The notes beneath the pieces were generated by a model, which was given only the letters and a program-made list of their open reading frames with translations, was not told the DNA's origin and did not search any database. The translations under genes were made by a program, and so were the position numbers. From Thalassobius sp. I31.1 (GTDB lineage: Bacteria; Pseudomonadota; Alphaproteobacteria; Rhodobacterales; Rhodobacteraceae), in the NCBI RefSeq assembly GCF_003031585.1, contig NZ_PWAA01000064.1, positions 62,001 through 126,000 of the forward strand: a stretch of 64,000 nucleotides of DNA, written 5' to 3'. This document shows positions 1 through 9,849 of this stretch, one piece after another; the stretch's first letter is position 1; each line of letters begins with the position of its first letter.

Positions 1-228
1 GCGGATGAAGGCAACCACCAGGCCCGGCTGGATCTGGCCGTTGCCATGCATGCGAATGGCGATTCTGAAGGCGCGGTTGATATGCTTTTGGATCTGTTCC
101 GTCGCGATTGTGACTGGAATGATGGCGCAGCAAAGGCGCAGTTGTTCACCGTTTTTGAAGCGCTGAAACCGGAAGATCCCGTGGTTCTGAACGGCCGCCG
201 CCGCCTGTCGTCAATGATATTTGCGTAA
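1..228 (+). CDS. C-terminal end of a YbbN/CnoX-type thioredoxin-domain co-chaperone (5' truncated by window)
   Basis: The frame is open from base 1 to the TAA at 226-228, so only about 75 C-terminal residues are present. They form two short helical repeats (a stretch LDLAVAMHANGD followed by a pair of aromatic/leucine-rich helices ending RRRLSSMIFA), which matches the TPR-like C-terminal half of YbbN proteins, whose N-terminal half is a thioredoxin fold. Known members act as chaperedoxins in the cytoplasm. The next gene starts 26 bases on and encodes a Lon-like domain protein, a neighbour I associate with this gene in Rhodobacterales. The thioredoxin active site is outside the window, so the call rests on the tail and on gene order. 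Confidence 0.7.
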   Translation, partial: ADEGNHQARLDLAVAMHANGDSEGAVDMLLDLFRRDCDWNDGAAKAQLFTVFEALKPEDPVVLNGRRRLSSMIFA

Positions 229-254
229 TCAGATAAACAGGTTAAGGTGGTTTT

Positions 255-890
255 ATGATACTTCCCGCCGACCTGCCTGATGTTATTCCGCTGTTTCCTT
301 TGTCCGAGGCGATCCTTATGCCTCGGGCGAAGTTGTCGCTGCATGTGTTTGAGCCGCGGTATCTGACCATGCTTGACGATACTTTGCGCAGCGATCACCG
401 GCTGATCGGGATGGTACAACCGATGCAAGCCGACAGCGAAGCCCTGCATCAGATCGGCTGTGTGGGGCGTGTGACATCCTTCACTGAAACCGAAGATCAT
501 CGCTATATGATCACCCTGTCTGGTGTGTCGCGCTTTCGTATTGAACAGATTGAGGAAGGTTTCAGCCCTTATAAAAAAGCCCGGGTGAACTGGCGCGGTT
601 TTGAGGGGGACAGTCGTAGCATGTCAAAAGATCCGTCTTTTGACCGGGCTGGTTTCCTGAAACTTTTGCAGCGCTATTTCGATTTGCGTGATCTCAGCAC
701 CGACTGGGAACAGATCCAGGGCGCTGAGGAAGAAATGCTGATCAACAGCCTGTCGATGCTCTGTCCGTTCTCAATTGAGGAAAAACAGGCTTTGCTTGAG
801 GCGATAAATCTTGCAGAACGGCGCAGAACCCTGACCGCATTGCTTGAATATGCGATCTACAGCAGCTCTGATACTGAGGTCATCCAATGA
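255..890 (+). CDS. Lon substrate-binding (LON) domain protein, peptidase-less
   Basis: A 211-residue protein that is essentially a stand-alone Lon N-terminal domain. It starts with the typical [13 protein letters not shown] strand and has the VFEPRY motif near residue 32, followed by the GCVGRV and SGVSRFRI strands of the beta fold. A helical part follows. There is no AAA+ ATPase module and no Ser-Lys protease domain, so it cannot act as Lon itself; such proteins are usually annotated as LON peptidase substrate-binding domain proteins of unknown role. The start at 255 follows AAGGTGG. Its stop overlaps the next start by four bases (ATGA), so the two are probably translationally coupled. Confidence 0.85.
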   Translation: MILPADLPDVIPLFPLSEAILMPRAKLSLHVFEPRYLTMLDDTLRSDHRLIGMVQPMQADSEALHQIGCVGRVTSFTETEDHRYMITLSGVSRFRIEQIEEGFSPYKKARVNWRGFEGDSRSMSKDPSFDRAGFLKLLQRYFDLRDLSTDWEQIQGAEEEMLINSLSMLCPFSIEEKQALLEAINLAERRRTLTALLEYAIYSSSDTEVIQ

Positions 891-1084
891 ATGACGAAGC
901 CCCGACATCCCACGCCGAATTTTCCCCGCGTATGCTGGAAGCCCTGATGTGCCCGCAGACTCAGCAGCCTCTGGAATATGACGCGAAGCGCCAGGAGCTG
1001 ATCTCTCGTGCTGCGCGCCTTGCTTTCCCGATCCGCAATGGCATTCCTGTCATGCTGATCGACGAAGCCCGCCGGATCGACTGA
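887..1084 (+). CDS. Trm112/UPF0434 family small protein
   Basis: A 65-residue protein with the family pattern LEALMCP...LEYD near the N-terminus and a strongly conserved [12 protein letters not shown] segment near the C-terminus. In eukaryotes and archaea Trm112 activates methyltransferases; bacterial members are small, often have lost most zinc-binding cysteines (only one Cys here), and their partner is not settled. It overlaps the upstream Lon-domain gene by four bases and ends ten bases before the convergent monooxygenase gene. Confidence 0.85.
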   Translation: MNDEAPTSHAEFSPRMLEALMCPQTQQPLEYDAKRQELISRAARLAFPIRNGIPVMLIDEARRID

Positions 1085-1093
1085 ACGCGAATA

Positions 1094-2320
1094 TCAGATC
1101 TGCCGGCCTTGCATCAGCTTTGGCAGATCTCCGGTCAGGCCTGCGGCTTCGCGGATGAAATTGCGGCGCAGAGTGGGCAGAGCGTTCACAATACCCAGAC
1201 CCATGCCGCGGGCTGCCCGCAGGAATGGGTTATCGTTTGAGAACAGGCGCACGACACCGTCCATCCCGGCGCTCATGACAGTGGTATCCCAGCGGCGCCA
1301 TTGTTCATAGCGGGCCAGCACGTCGGGGGCGGCGAAATCTTCACCACGGCGGCGGGCTTCAATCACCACTTCGGCCAGCGCCCCGACATCGCGCAGACCC
1401 AGGTTCAGCCCCTGACCGGCAACAGGATGCACACCATGGGCGGCATCGCCAACAAGGGCGAGACGATCTTTGACAAAATGTTCTGCCAGAGACAGGCTTA
1501 GTGGGTAGGTGAAGCGCACGCCGGACAGGGAAATATCGCCCAGGAAATCACCAAAAACCGGGCGCAATTCTTCCATGAAGTCATCATCAGACAGCCCGGC
1601 AAGGCGGGCGGCTGTGTCATCTGATGTGCTCCAGACAATGGACGAATGGTCACCGGGCAGGGGCAGAATGGCCAGTGGCCCATCGGGCATGAAGAACTGA
1701 TGCGCGGTGGCATTGTGGGGTTTCGCATGTGCAACCGAACAGACAACCGCCGTTTGATGATAACTGTGCCCGTTGCGTTTGATGCCTGCGCGCGCGGCAA
1801 CACCGCTGCCGCGCCCGTCCGCACCGACAAGCAGGCGGGTTGTGTGGTTTGTGCCATCATCCAGGCCCACGGTGACAATGGCACCTTCAACCTGTTGCGA
1901 TATAACTTTTGCCCCGGAAATCTTTGTGATCAGCGGGTGTCTTGCCACGACTTCACGCAGGGCACCTGAGATAAAACGATCCTCAACCATATAGCCGGTC
2001 GGGCCTTCTTCGATCTCGGCGTGATCAAACCCCATCACAAAGGGACCAGGCCCTTCGCCCACGCGGCCATCGGTGACTTTGACGTTCAGGATGGGTTGCG
2101 CGTTTCCGTCAAGCAGGGACCAGACGCCAATCGCCTGAAACAGCCGCTGGGACGCGAGCGCCAGCGCATAACAGCGCCCGTCAAACCCCTGGGTTTCGCG
2201 CGCACCATCGGGGGCAGCATCCACAAGAGTTACATTCAGGCCACCATCGGCCAGGGCAAGCGCAAGCGAGGGGCCGTTCAGCCCGCCGCCTGCAATCAGG
2301 ATATCTGAGTCGCAAGTCAT
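1094..2320 (-). CDS. FAD-dependent monooxygenase of the UbiH/UbiF/COQ6 family
   Basis: A 408-residue flavoprotein. The N-terminus has the dinucleotide-binding strand ILIAGGGLNGPSLALAL (GxGxxG-like), a central VGADGRGSGVA motif, and the second FAD motif GDAAHGVHPVAGQGLNLGLRD near residue 290; together these identify the aromatic-ring hydroxylase family acting in ubiquinone ring hydroxylation. Which ring position is modified cannot be read from sequence. The reading frame runs further upstream to 2536, but that stretch is low-quality and overlaps the amidase gene; the start at 2320 places the FAD strand at residue 6, as is normal for the family. It converges with the Trm112-like gene. Confidence 0.85.
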   Translation of the reverse strand: MTCDSDILIAGGGLNGPSLALALADGGLNVTLVDAAPDGARETQGFDGRCYALALASQRLFQAIGVWSLLDGNAQPILNVKVTDGRVGEGPGPFVMGFDHAEIEEGPTGYMVEDRFISGALREVVARHPLITKISGAKVISQQVEGAIVTVGLDDGTNHTTRLLVGADGRGSGVAARAGIKRNGHSYHQTAVVCSVAHAKPHNATAHQFFMPDGPLAILPLPGDHSSIVWSTSDDTAARLAGLSDDDFMEELRPVFGDFLGDISLSGVRFTYPLSLSLAEHFVKDRLALVGDAAHGVHPVAGQGLNLGLRDVGALAEVVIEARRRGEDFAAPDVLARYEQWRRWDTTVMSAGMDGVVRLFSNDNPFLRAARGMGLGIVNALPTLRRNFIREAAGLTGDLPKLMQGRQI

Positions 2321-2405
2321 AAAACCCACTATCGTGACTGCGCGGGGATTGTCCATGCGCCCCAGTGCCGCTACCGTCCGGGAAAATGATTTTGGGAGGG
2401 CAGGC

Positions 2406-3737
2406 ATGTCACTGAACTGGCAGGATAAGACCGCAAGTGAACTTGGGCGGATGATTGGCATGGGTGAGATTGACCCGGTGGATCTGACACAGGCCGTGCT
2501 GGACGCGATTGAAGCGCATGACATGACGGATCGCATCTATGCCCGCCTGACGCGGGAACGTGCGCTGGCAGAGGCGAAGGCTGCGTCTGATCGTGCGAAA
2601 AGTGGCGCGCGACTGAGTGCGCTGGATGGTGTGCCGATTTCCTGGAAGGATCTGTTTGACACAGCAGATGTTGCGACAGAGGCCGGGACGGCTCTGTTGA
2701 AAGATCGCATTCCGGATGAGGACGCGGAGGTTCTGAAAAACGCCACTGCTGCTGGGCTGATCTGTGTGGGTAAAACCCATATGTCCGAACTGGCTTTTTC
2801 CGGTCTGGGGCTGAACCCGATAACGGCAAGTTCACCCTGTGTGAATGATCATGATGCTGTGTCCGGCGGGTCCAGTTCTGGTGCAGCGGCATCGGTTGCC
2901 TTTGGTCTGGCGCCTGCCGCGATTGGGTCTGATACGGGTGGATCCGTACGTATCCCTGCGGCCTGGAATGACCTTGTGGGGCTGAAAACCACTTCGGGCC
3001 GCCTGTCGCTTGAAGGTGTCGTTCCGCTTTGCGCCTGGTTTGATACGGTTGGCCCGCTGGCGCGTTCTGTTGAAGATTGCGCACAGTTGCTGGCGTTGAT
3101 GGAAGGCGGAAAAGCTGCGGATTTGCGTGGGGCTGACCTGAAAGGCAAACGTTTCCTTGTGCTGGAAACAGTTGCGATGGATGACGTGCGTGACGCACCT
3201 GGTGCTGCGTTCCAAAGTGCGGTTGAACGGCTTCAGGCCGCAGGGGCCCAGGTGGATCGTGGGGACATCCCGGAAGTTGCCGAAATCATGGAACTGACCA
3301 GCATTCTTTATACAAGTGAGGCCTGGGGTACCTGGAAAGATGTGATTGAGGCCAACCCGGATGTGATGTTCCCGGAAATCCTGGGGCGCTTTCAGCTGGG
3401 TCAGTCCTGGTCCGCCGGGGAATATATCGCGGCCTGGCAGAAGATGGAAAAGCTGCGGGCGGGCTATCTGACAGCTGTGGCGCAATATGATGCGGTGATC
3501 ATGCCGACATCCCCCATTCTGCCGCCGAATGCGGAACGGCTGATGTCGGATCATGATTATTATATTACCGAAAACCTACTGGCCTTGCGCAATACGCGGA
3601 TCGGCAACCTGATGGGGTTGACGGCGCTGACCCTGCCCACCGGGGTTCCTTCCTGCGGTATTACGCTGATGACACCGCCAGATACAGAAGAACGCCTGCT
3701 GCGTCTTGGTGCGGCGGCAGAAGCGGCGCTGGCGTAA
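2406..3737 (+). CDS. Amidase signature family protein (GatA-like)
   Basis: A 443-residue amidase-signature enzyme. The catalytic lysine lies in ISWKDLFD (about residue 79), and the glycine/serine signature GGSSSGAAASVAFG followed by GSDTGGSVRIPA (about residues 157-185) supplies the cis-serine and nucleophile serine. These enzymes hydrolyse amides in the cytoplasm; the substrate is unknown. There is no gatB/gatC nearby, so I infer a stand-alone amidase rather than a Glu-tRNA amidotransferase subunit. The start at 2406 is chosen because GGGAGG sits at 2394-2399; the frame extends upstream to 2334 without a good ribosome site. Confidence 0.85.
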   Translation: MSLNWQDKTASELGRMIGMGEIDPVDLTQAVLDAIEAHDMTDRIYARLTRERALAEAKAASDRAKSGARLSALDGVPISWKDLFDTADVATEAGTALLKDRIPDEDAEVLKNATAAGLICVGKTHMSELAFSGLGLNPITASSPCVNDHDAVSGGSSSGAAASVAFGLAPAAIGSDTGGSVRIPAAWNDLVGLKTTSGRLSLEGVVPLCAWFDTVGPLARSVEDCAQLLALMEGGKAADLRGADLKGKRFLVLETVAMDDVRDAPGAAFQSAVERLQAAGAQVDRGDIPEVAEIMELTSILYTSEAWGTWKDVIEANPDVMFPEILGRFQLGQSWSAGEYIAAWQKMEKLRAGYLTAVAQYDAVIMPTSPILPPNAERLMSDHDYYITENLLALRNTRIGNLMGLTALTLPTGVPSCGITLMTPPDTEERLLRLGAAAEAALA

Positions 3738-3749
3738 AAGAGTCACAGA

Positions 3750-3774
3750 GATCGGCGGGTTCTGCCTGCCGGTC
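3750..3774 (+). terminator. Hairpin downstream of the amidase gene
   Basis: A ten-pair inverted repeat (GATCGGCGGG, loop TTCTG, CCTGCCGGTC, two G-T pairs) begins 13 bases after the amidase stop. There is no T-run after it, so it is a possible transcript end or stability hairpin only. The remaining bases up to ftsK at 4033 hold no gene I can support and presumably carry the ftsK promoter. Confidence 0.4.
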
Positions 3775-4032
3775 ACATCACGGGCTGGACAGACAGCCAT
3801 CTGCGCCGTATTCTGGTCTTAATCGGGGCGAAACGATCCCGGAACAGAGGCAGATATGGTTTCAGAAGAGCGGGCGCAGCCCCTTTCTTTATTGATGGAA
3901 TTCCACGCACCAGGTGTATCTTCACCCGGGTGTTTCCCCATGTCCGCAAGTGTAGTGATGATGGATGGTTTTCATCCCAATAAGTATAAATCCGCCCTGT
4001 GAAGCGGCTGAGAATGTGTAAGGACAGGTAAA

Positions 4033-7000
4033 ATGGCGTCTTATCAGATCAGACAACGTGATCCTCTTTTCGACAGCAATACCCAGGCTGCGCTTGAAAA
4101 ACGTGGCAAGGAACTGATGGGCGTGGGAATGATCATTGCGGGCTTAATTGTTACGCTGATGCTCTGGACGTATTCGCCATCTGATCCAAGCATGTTTGTT
4201 GCGTCAGATGGGCCTGTGCAGAATATGTTCGGCACACCCGGTGCCTACCTGTCTGGTATGATTTACACGCTGGTTGGCTGGGGTGGCTGGGGCATTGTCG
4301 CGGTTCTGCTGGCCTGGGGCACGCGATATGTGCTGCACTATGGTGAAGAACGCATCATGCCGCGCATTCTGTTCGCGCCTGTCGCGATTGCACTGATTTC
4401 TCTGTATGCGTCGATTTCTGTTTTTGCGTCATCGGTCGGTACGTCTGATCTGTGGGTGCATAGCTTTGGCCCCGGTGGCGTCATTGGTGACGTCATTTCC
4501 GGTGCGGTTATTTCCGTGATGCAAAGCCTGGGTGGCCTGGCTGTCTGGGTGAACCTGCTTTCTATTCTCTCTGCACTGGCCATGATTGCCGTGCTGCTGC
4601 CTGTCCTGGGCTTTACCCGGGAAGAGCTGCGCAGCTTTGGTCGCTTCCTCTTTATCGGGGCGGTGATGGGCTATGTGCTGGTGATGAAGCTGATTGGTCG
4701 GGGTGTGCAAAAAGCCGGTGCAACCGCGCAATCCCTGAATGAGGCGCGCCTTGCTCGTCAGGAAAGCGCACGCCTGCATCAGGAAGAGGTTGTTATTCAT
4801 GACGGTCCCGAAGCCTATGAACCTGTTGCACCCGTTGTCCCTGCGCGGGCAGCGGCACAGGTTGTTCGTTCGGGCCAACAATACGCAACACCAGAATACG
4901 TGGAACCGCAGGTTCAGGCCTATGCAGAACCACAATATGCCGAACCTGTACCGGAAGCCGTCGAAAAACCCGGGCTGCTGGCATCTCTGCTGCGCCGCAC
5001 ACCTGAACCGGAACTCGTGGAAACACAGCCGCCGGCCTATGATGCGCCTGTGGATGAAGATGGTGGGGATCGTATTAAATCCCGGATCACCGATGCCATC
5101 CAGGCCCGCCGCCGTCGCGTGCCAGTTCTGAAAGCCAATACCGCCCCACGCCCTGCACCCACGCGTGCGGAGCCCCAGCTGAGCCGCCAGGAAGCCGTTA
5201 TGGAGCCTGTTGCACCTGTTGTCGCGCCCGTTTTGCGTGCCCCTGTTGAGGCACCGATGCCCGTGGCAGAACCTGCGCCTATGGAACAGGGTGACTGGGC
5301 GGCCTTCCAGTCAGAAGAAACAATGCAGGATTACCACGATGATGTGGTGATTGAAGAGCTGCCGGAAGATTACTCTGCATATCAGGAAGATGATTTCGCG
5401 GAGCCCTGGGAAGATGAAGCACCTGTGGCCGCGCCTGTACCACAGATGGCGGCACCGATGCAGATCCCACAGCCGCCTGTTCAGAAAGCTGTGGTGCAAC
5501 ATGCGCCGAACAAGCCGGTTCAACCGTCCCGTCAGGCCCAGGCCGAGGCGCAGCCAAAACTGCAGTTTGACCAGCAGGCTGATACCTATGAAAATCCACC
5601 GCTGAACCTTCTGGCCAGCCCGGATACCATTGAACGGCATCACCTGTCTGATGAAGCCCTGGAAGAAAACGCCCGCATGCTGGAAAGCGTGTTGGATGAT
5701 TACGGCGTGAAGGGGGAAATCGTTTCTGTACGCCCTGGCCCTGTTGTGACCATGTATGAACTGGAACCTGCGCCCGGTCTGAAAGCGTCCCGTGTGATTG
5801 GCCTTGCGGATGATATCGCCCGCTCCATGTCCGCATTGTCTGCGCGTGTGTCCACCGTGCCGGGCCGGTCTGTGATCGGTATCGAGCTGCCAAATGAAAA
5901 ACGTGAAATGGTCAGCTTCCGCGAGATCCTGTCAGGCCGTGATTTTGGCGATGGCAGCCACAGCCTGCCGCTTGCGCTGGGCAAAGACATTGGCGGTGCG
6001 CCGGTCGTTGCGAACCTTGCCAAGATGCCTCACCTGCTGATCGCGGGTACCACGGGTTCTGGTAAATCGGTTGCGATCAACACGATGATCCTGTCGCTGC
6101 TGTATAAGCTGTCCCCGGATGAATGCCGGATGATCATGATCGACCCTAAAATGCTGGAATTGTCTGTTTATGACGGCATCCCACATCTGCTGTCGCCTGT
6201 TGTGACCGACCCGAAAAAGGCGGTTGTTGCCCTGAAATGGGTCGTGGGCGAGATGGAAGAACGCTATCGTAAGATGTCGCGCATGGGGGTGCGTAACATT
6301 GCGGGGTATAACGGCCGTGTCGAAGATGCGCTGGCGAAGAATGAAATGTTCTCGCGTACCGTGCAGACAGGCTTTGACGAAGAAACCGGCGATCCGATCT
6401 TTGAGACCGAGGAAAACAAACCCGAGAAAATGCCATATATCGTGGTGGTCGTCGATGAGATGGCTGACCTGATGATGGTGGCGGGTAAGGAAATCGAAGC
6501 CTGTATTCAACGTCTTGCCCAGATGGCGCGTGCGTCTGGTATCCACCTGATCATGGCGACACAGCGCCCGTCCGTGGATGTGATCACCGGTACGATTAAG
6601 GCAAACTTCCCAACCCGGATTTCCTTCCAGGTGACGTCCAAGATCGACAGCCGTACCATCCTTGGTGAACAAGGCGCGGAACAACTGCTTGGCATGGGGG
6701 ACATGCTTTATATGGCGGGTGGGTCCAAGATCACTCGTGTACACGGGCCCTTCTGTTCTGACGAGGAAGTCGAGGAAATCGTGAACCATCTGAAAGCCTT
6801 TGGCCCGCCGGAATACATTGGCGGCGTGGTGGATGGCCCGGATGATGACAAGGCTGACAACATCGACGCTGTGCTTGGTCTGAACACAGGTGGCAACACC
6901 AATGGTGAAGATGCGCTGTATGATCAGGCGGTGGCGATTGTGATCAAAGATCGCAAATGTTCGACTTCTTACATCCAGCGGAAACTGGCGATTGGCTATA

Positions 7001-7101
7001 ACAAAGCCGCGCGTCTGGTTGAGCAAATGGAAGAAGAAAGCCTGGTCAGTGCTGCAAACCATGTCGGCAAGCGCGAAATTCTGGTGCCAGAGCAGAATTA
7101 A
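4033..7101 (+). CDS. ftsK: DNA translocase FtsK
   Basis: A 1022-residue FtsK/SpoIIIE-type translocase that pumps chromosomal DNA at the division septum. Roughly residues 30-225 carry four or five membrane segments. A long linker (about 240-510) is rich in Pro, Ala, Glu and Val, including repeated AEPQYAEP-like stretches. The motor follows: Walker [10 protein letters not shown] near residue 672, Walker [12 protein letters not shown] near 803, and [19 protein letters not shown]. The last 65 residues form the winged-helix gamma domain ([20 protein letters not shown]) that reads the polar KOPS sequence. It is complete and on the plus strand, followed by a hairpin. It marks the last clearly core gene before the accessory island. 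Confidence 0.98.
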   Translation: MASYQIRQRDPLFDSNTQAALEKRGKELMGVGMIIAGLIVTLMLWTYSPSDPSMFVASDGPVQNMFGTPGAYLSGMIYTLVGWGGWGIVAVLLAWGTRYVLHYGEERIMPRILFAPVAIALISLYASISVFASSVGTSDLWVHSFGPGGVIGDVISGAVISVMQSLGGLAVWVNLLSILSALAMIAVLLPVLGFTREELRSFGRFLFIGAVMGYVLVMKLIGRGVQKAGATAQSLNEARLARQESARLHQEEVVIHDGPEAYEPVAPVVPARAAAQVVRSGQQYATPEYVEPQVQAYAEPQYAEPVPEAVEKPGLLASLLRRTPEPELVETQPPAYDAPVDEDGGDRIKSRITDAIQARRRRVPVLKANTAPRPAPTRAEPQLSRQEAVMEPVAPVVAPVLRAPVEAPMPVAEPAPMEQGDWAAFQSEETMQDYHDDVVIEELPEDYSAYQEDDFAEPWEDEAPVAAPVPQMAAPMQIPQPPVQKAVVQHAPNKPVQPSRQAQAEAQPKLQFDQQADTYENPPLNLLASPDTIERHHLSDEALEENARMLESVLDDYGVKGEIVSVRPGPVVTMYELEPAPGLKASRVIGLADDIARSMSALSARVSTVPGRSVIGIELPNEKREMVSFREILSGRDFGDGSHSLPLALGKDIGGAPVVANLAKMPHLLIAGTTGSGKSVAINTMILSLLYKLSPDECRMIMIDPKMLELSVYDGIPHLLSPVVTDPKKAVVALKWVVGEMEERYRKMSRMGVRNIAGYNGRVEDALAKNEMFSRTVQTGFDEETGDPIFETEENKPEKMPYIVVVVDEMADLMMVAGKEIEACIQRLAQMARASGIHLIMATQRPSVDVITGTIKANFPTRISFQVTSKIDSRTILGEQGAEQLLGMGDMLYMAGGSKITRVHGPFCSDEEVEEIVNHLKAFGPPEYIGGVVDGPDDDKADNIDAVLGLNTGGNTNGEDALYDQAVAIVIKDRKCSTSYIQRKLAIGYNKAARLVEQMEEESLVSAANHVGKREILVPEQN

Positions 7102-7113
7102 GTCGTACGGTGG

Positions 7114-7136
7114 GGAAGGCCTTGTCCTGGCCTTCC
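7114..7136 (+). terminator. Hairpin terminator after ftsK
   Basis: A perfect 8-bp stem GGAAGGCC / GGCCTTCC with a 7-base loop lies 12 bases after the ftsK stop. The run of T afterwards is poor, so efficiency is uncertain, but position and symmetry suit a transcript end. Confidence 0.6.
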
Positions 7137-7269
7137 TAACAGACCGTAAATAACAAAGTTAAGGTTCGCTCAGAATCTTAAACAAGAGACATGATTTAAA
7201 CAAAATCCGGTACCCGGCGGGCTTCATTGTATTCCCAGACTACCTTCAGAAGTTGGGTGAAGGTGGAAT

Positions 7270-9720
7270 ATGGCATACTTGGGACTGACCGGCGTCATCC
7301 TGCCCGGTCTGGATGGGATCGACCGGAATATTACCGGCATGCATGTCTCTGTGACATCTCTGGGCGTCTATTTATATGGTACATCCGGCATCAATGGTGG
7401 TCTGATCAGCTATGCGTTGACACAGGGGCAGATCGCGGTGCTTGCGGGGTCTGTTGTTTATGACGAAACCACCACGATATTCGCAGTATCCGACTTATCC
7501 TTTCTGGAACTCAACAATGTAGAATATGCAATCACGGGTCTGGACGCTTCCGGAAACCTGATCGCCTATGCGCTGGAAGAAGACGGAAGTGCTACAGTCC
7601 CGGTTTTGTTACCAGGAGATGGAAGTTCCGCAGATTTTGCGGCCCTTACGGAAGGGGCAGTACCAGTACAAGCCAGCTACTATTACGCCGTCTCTGCTTC
7701 GGGGGATGAGATACAGGTTTTCGAAATTGGCACAGAGATCACGGCCCGGCCAGAACTGAGCATTTCAGATACAGAGGACAGCTACGGCACAAACATCACG
7801 GATATGCTGCGGATCAGTGTCGGGGGGAATTCTTTCCTGCTGGTTACTTCGGCTGGCGAGAACGGGATCAGCATCTATAGCATTGACGATGCAACGGGGG
7901 CGCTCAGCTTGTCCGACACTGTCGGAGCAGCACTTGAACTGGGGATAAACACACCACTTGCAATGGAACTGCTGGAGGTAGGTAGCGCAAGCTATGTCAT
8001 CGTGGCGTCGGCGCTCAGCAATTCTCTCAGCGTACTCAGGGTGGAAGAAAACGGCATTCTGAATGTAACGGATCATATCATTGATACATCGCACACCCGC
8101 TTTCAGAATGCTTCGGTGATTGAAACTTTCACCATCGGGGATCGCGGCTTTGTCCTGGCGGGTGGCGGGGATGATGGTATCAGCCTGTTTACCATCCTGC
8201 CGGACGGGACATTGCTGCATCTGGAAAGCATTGCTGATGAACTGAACACGACACTTGAAAATATTGCATCCATCTCTGCAGTCGTGCTGGGTGATGAAGT
8301 GCAGGTTTTTGTAACCTCTGGCAATGAAGCAGGTGTGACGCAGTTTTCTCTTTCTGCCGTGAACTACGGAGACGTCATTTATGGCACTGCGCTGCAAGAT
8401 AGTATCACCGGGACCAGTGGGGATGATCTGATTTATGGCGGCCCGGGGGATGATGATATCTATGGCGGCGACGGTGCGGATATTCTTTATGATGGATCGG
8501 GTTCTGATGTCCTCTGGGGCGGGGCAGGGGCGGATATCTTTGTCTTCGAGGCAGATGGGGTGACGGACACCATTCAGGACTTTGAACCAGGCGTGGACCG
8601 TCTGGATCTTAGTCATTTTAACTGGCTCTATTACATCGGGCAGATCAGTTATGTCGTGGAAGCCTGGGGGATTACGCTGAATTTCAATGATGAACAGATC
8701 CATGTAAGAACCCTGAACCAGACATCGATTACCATTGACGATGTCTTTGGCGACTCTTTCACAGATCCAAACCGACCGGTGCTTATTGGTACAAATGAGC
8801 AGATCGGGTCGGATGCTGATGACATTCTGATTGGTGGCGATCAAGGCGATACAATGTTTGGTGGTGCGGGCAATGACGTCCTCGTAGGGGGCGGCGGGGC
8901 TGATGTTCTCAACGGTGGTACCGGCGTTGATCGCGCCCAATATCTTGGGGCATCTGCGGTCATAGCTGACCTTCTCAACAGTTCCAATAATACGGGTGTC
9001 GCGAGCGGGGATACGTATATTTCCATTGAGCGTCTCTACGGCACTGCCTTTGGGGATGGTTTGTATGGTGATCATGCCAACAATGCGATCTGGGGACACA
9101 AAGGTAACGACTTCCTCTCTGGCAGAGGGGGCAATGACGCGCTTTACGGTGGCGGGGGCAATGATGTCCTTGTCGGGGGCTCGGGAGGCGATGTTCTCAA
9201 CGGCGGTACCGGCTATGATCGCGCGCAATATCTTGGCGGCTCACGCGTAACGGCTGATCTTTTGAATAGTTCCAACAATCGGGGAAATGCCATCGGGGAT
9301 ACCTATATTTCCATCGAACGGCTTTACGGTTCTGCCTTCAACGACTCGCTTTTGGGGGATCATGCCAACAATGCGATCTGGGGGCATTATGGTGCCGACG
9401 ATCTGTTTGGCCGGGGCGGAAATGACGCGCTTTATGGCGGGGTCGGTGCCGATGATCTTTATGGTGGTGCGGGGAATGATTTGCTTAGCGGTGGCGGTGG
9501 TGCGGATAAGTTTGTCTTTTTCGCCAATAGCGGCGATGACAAGATCGTCGATTTCCAGAACAATTATGACAAAATCAACCTTAAGATCTCCGGCTTGACG
9601 CTTGAGGACCTCACCCTGACCTATGCGAATGGCGATACCACCATCGATTATGGCTCGGGCACGATCACGGTTGAGAACACAACCATCACAGCGGTCTCGG
9701 ACGATATCGTGTTCCTCTAG
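7270..9720 (+). CDS. RTX protein with N-terminal beta-propeller-like half and serralysin-type C-terminal repeats
   Basis: An 816-residue protein lacking a classical signal peptide. Residues 1 to about 360 are strand-rich repeats (for example GISIYSIDDATGALSLSD, SLSVLRVEENGIL, GISLFTILPDGTLLHL) resembling lactonase-type beta-propeller blades. From about 375 on there are glycine/aspartate nonapeptides (GGPGDDDIYGG, GGAGADIFVF, GGAGNDVL) that bind calcium in RTX proteins and mark type I secretion. Residues 545-816 are identical to the C-terminus of the M10 protease at 34788-37073, including the final hydrophobic DDIVFL tail. No ABC/MFP secretion genes are adjacent. The enzymatic role of the N-terminal half is unknown; it may be an adhesin or a calcium-dependent lactonase-like enzyme. 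Confidence 0.85.
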   Translation: MAYLGLTGVILPGLDGIDRNITGMHVSVTSLGVYLYGTSGINGGLISYALTQGQIAVLAGSVVYDETTTIFAVSDLSFLELNNVEYAITGLDASGNLIAYALEEDGSATVPVLLPGDGSSADFAALTEGAVPVQASYYYAVSASGDEIQVFEIGTEITARPELSISDTEDSYGTNITDMLRISVGGNSFLLVTSAGENGISIYSIDDATGALSLSDTVGAALELGINTPLAMELLEVGSASYVIVASALSNSLSVLRVEENGILNVTDHIIDTSHTRFQNASVIETFTIGDRGFVLAGGGDDGISLFTILPDGTLLHLESIADELNTTLENIASISAVVLGDEVQVFVTSGNEAGVTQFSLSAVNYGDVIYGTALQDSITGTSGDDLIYGGPGDDDIYGGDGADILYDGSGSDVLWGGAGADIFVFEADGVTDTIQDFEPGVDRLDLSHFNWLYYIGQISYVVEAWGITLNFNDEQIHVRTLNQTSITIDDVFGDSFTDPNRPVLIGTNEQIGSDADDILIGGDQGDTMFGGAGNDVLVGGGGADVLNGGTGVDRAQYLGASAVIADLLNSSNNTGVASGDTYISIERLYGTAFGDGLYGDHANNAIWGHKGNDFLSGRGGNDALYGGGGNDVLVGGSGGDVLNGGTGYDRAQYLGGSRVTADLLNSSNNRGNAIGDTYISIERLYGSAFNDSLLGDHANNAIWGHYGADDLFGRGGNDALYGGVGADDLYGGAGNDLLSGGGGADKFVFFANSGDDKIVDFQNNYDKINLKISGLTLEDLTLTYANGDTTIDYGSGTITVENTTITAVSDDIVFL
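8902..9477 (+). repeat. Tandem 288-bp (96-codon) internal repeat in the RTX domain
   Basis: Two adjacent units begin at 8902 and 9190. Each encodes DVLNGGTGxDRAQYLG, ADLLNSSNN, GDTYISIERLYG, GDHANNAIWGH and GRGGNDALYGG in the same order with scattered substitutions. It is a domain-level duplication inside the RTX region, shared by both RTX genes in this window (second pair at 36255 and 36543). Confidence 0.85.
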
Positions 9721-9732
9721 AGGAAATGAGCC

Positions 9733-9762
9733 TTCCCGGCCTAAACAACATCGGGCCGGGAA
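9733..9762 (+). terminator. Hairpin after the RTX gene, left copy
   Basis: Nine-pair stem TTCCCGGCC / GGCCGGGAA with a 12-base loop, 12 bases after the RTX stop. It lies within the 968-bp repeat and has an identical twin at 37086-37115. There is no T-run. Confidence 0.55.
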
Positions 9763-9849
9763 CCGTTGCGAAACAGCAGGCGTAACGGAAGCACCCCATT
9801 GTACAGAAACCCTAATCGTACAGTGACAAGTTAAAGCGGCGACAGTTGA

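Noticed and set aside
2371-3198. 275-codon minus-strand frame opposite the amidase gene
   Set aside because: Pro/His/Gln/Ser-rich shadow of a conserved amidase with no ribosome site.
5932-7062. Long minus-strand open frame opposite ftsK (376 codons)
   Set aside because: It is the complement of a certain ftsK reading frame, rich in His/Arg/Asp with no domain or ribosome site; a codon-bias shadow.
7765-9228. 487-codon minus-strand frame opposite the RTX gene
   Set aside because: It arises from the repeated Gly/Asp codons of the RTX gene read backwards. The same shadow recurs opposite the second RTX gene (36066-36581), so it is not an independent gene.
8380-9520. Regular short repeats that might suggest a CRISPR array
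   Set aside because: The repeats are in-frame Gly/Asp nonapeptide codons of an RTX protein, with no constant repeat or spacer structure.
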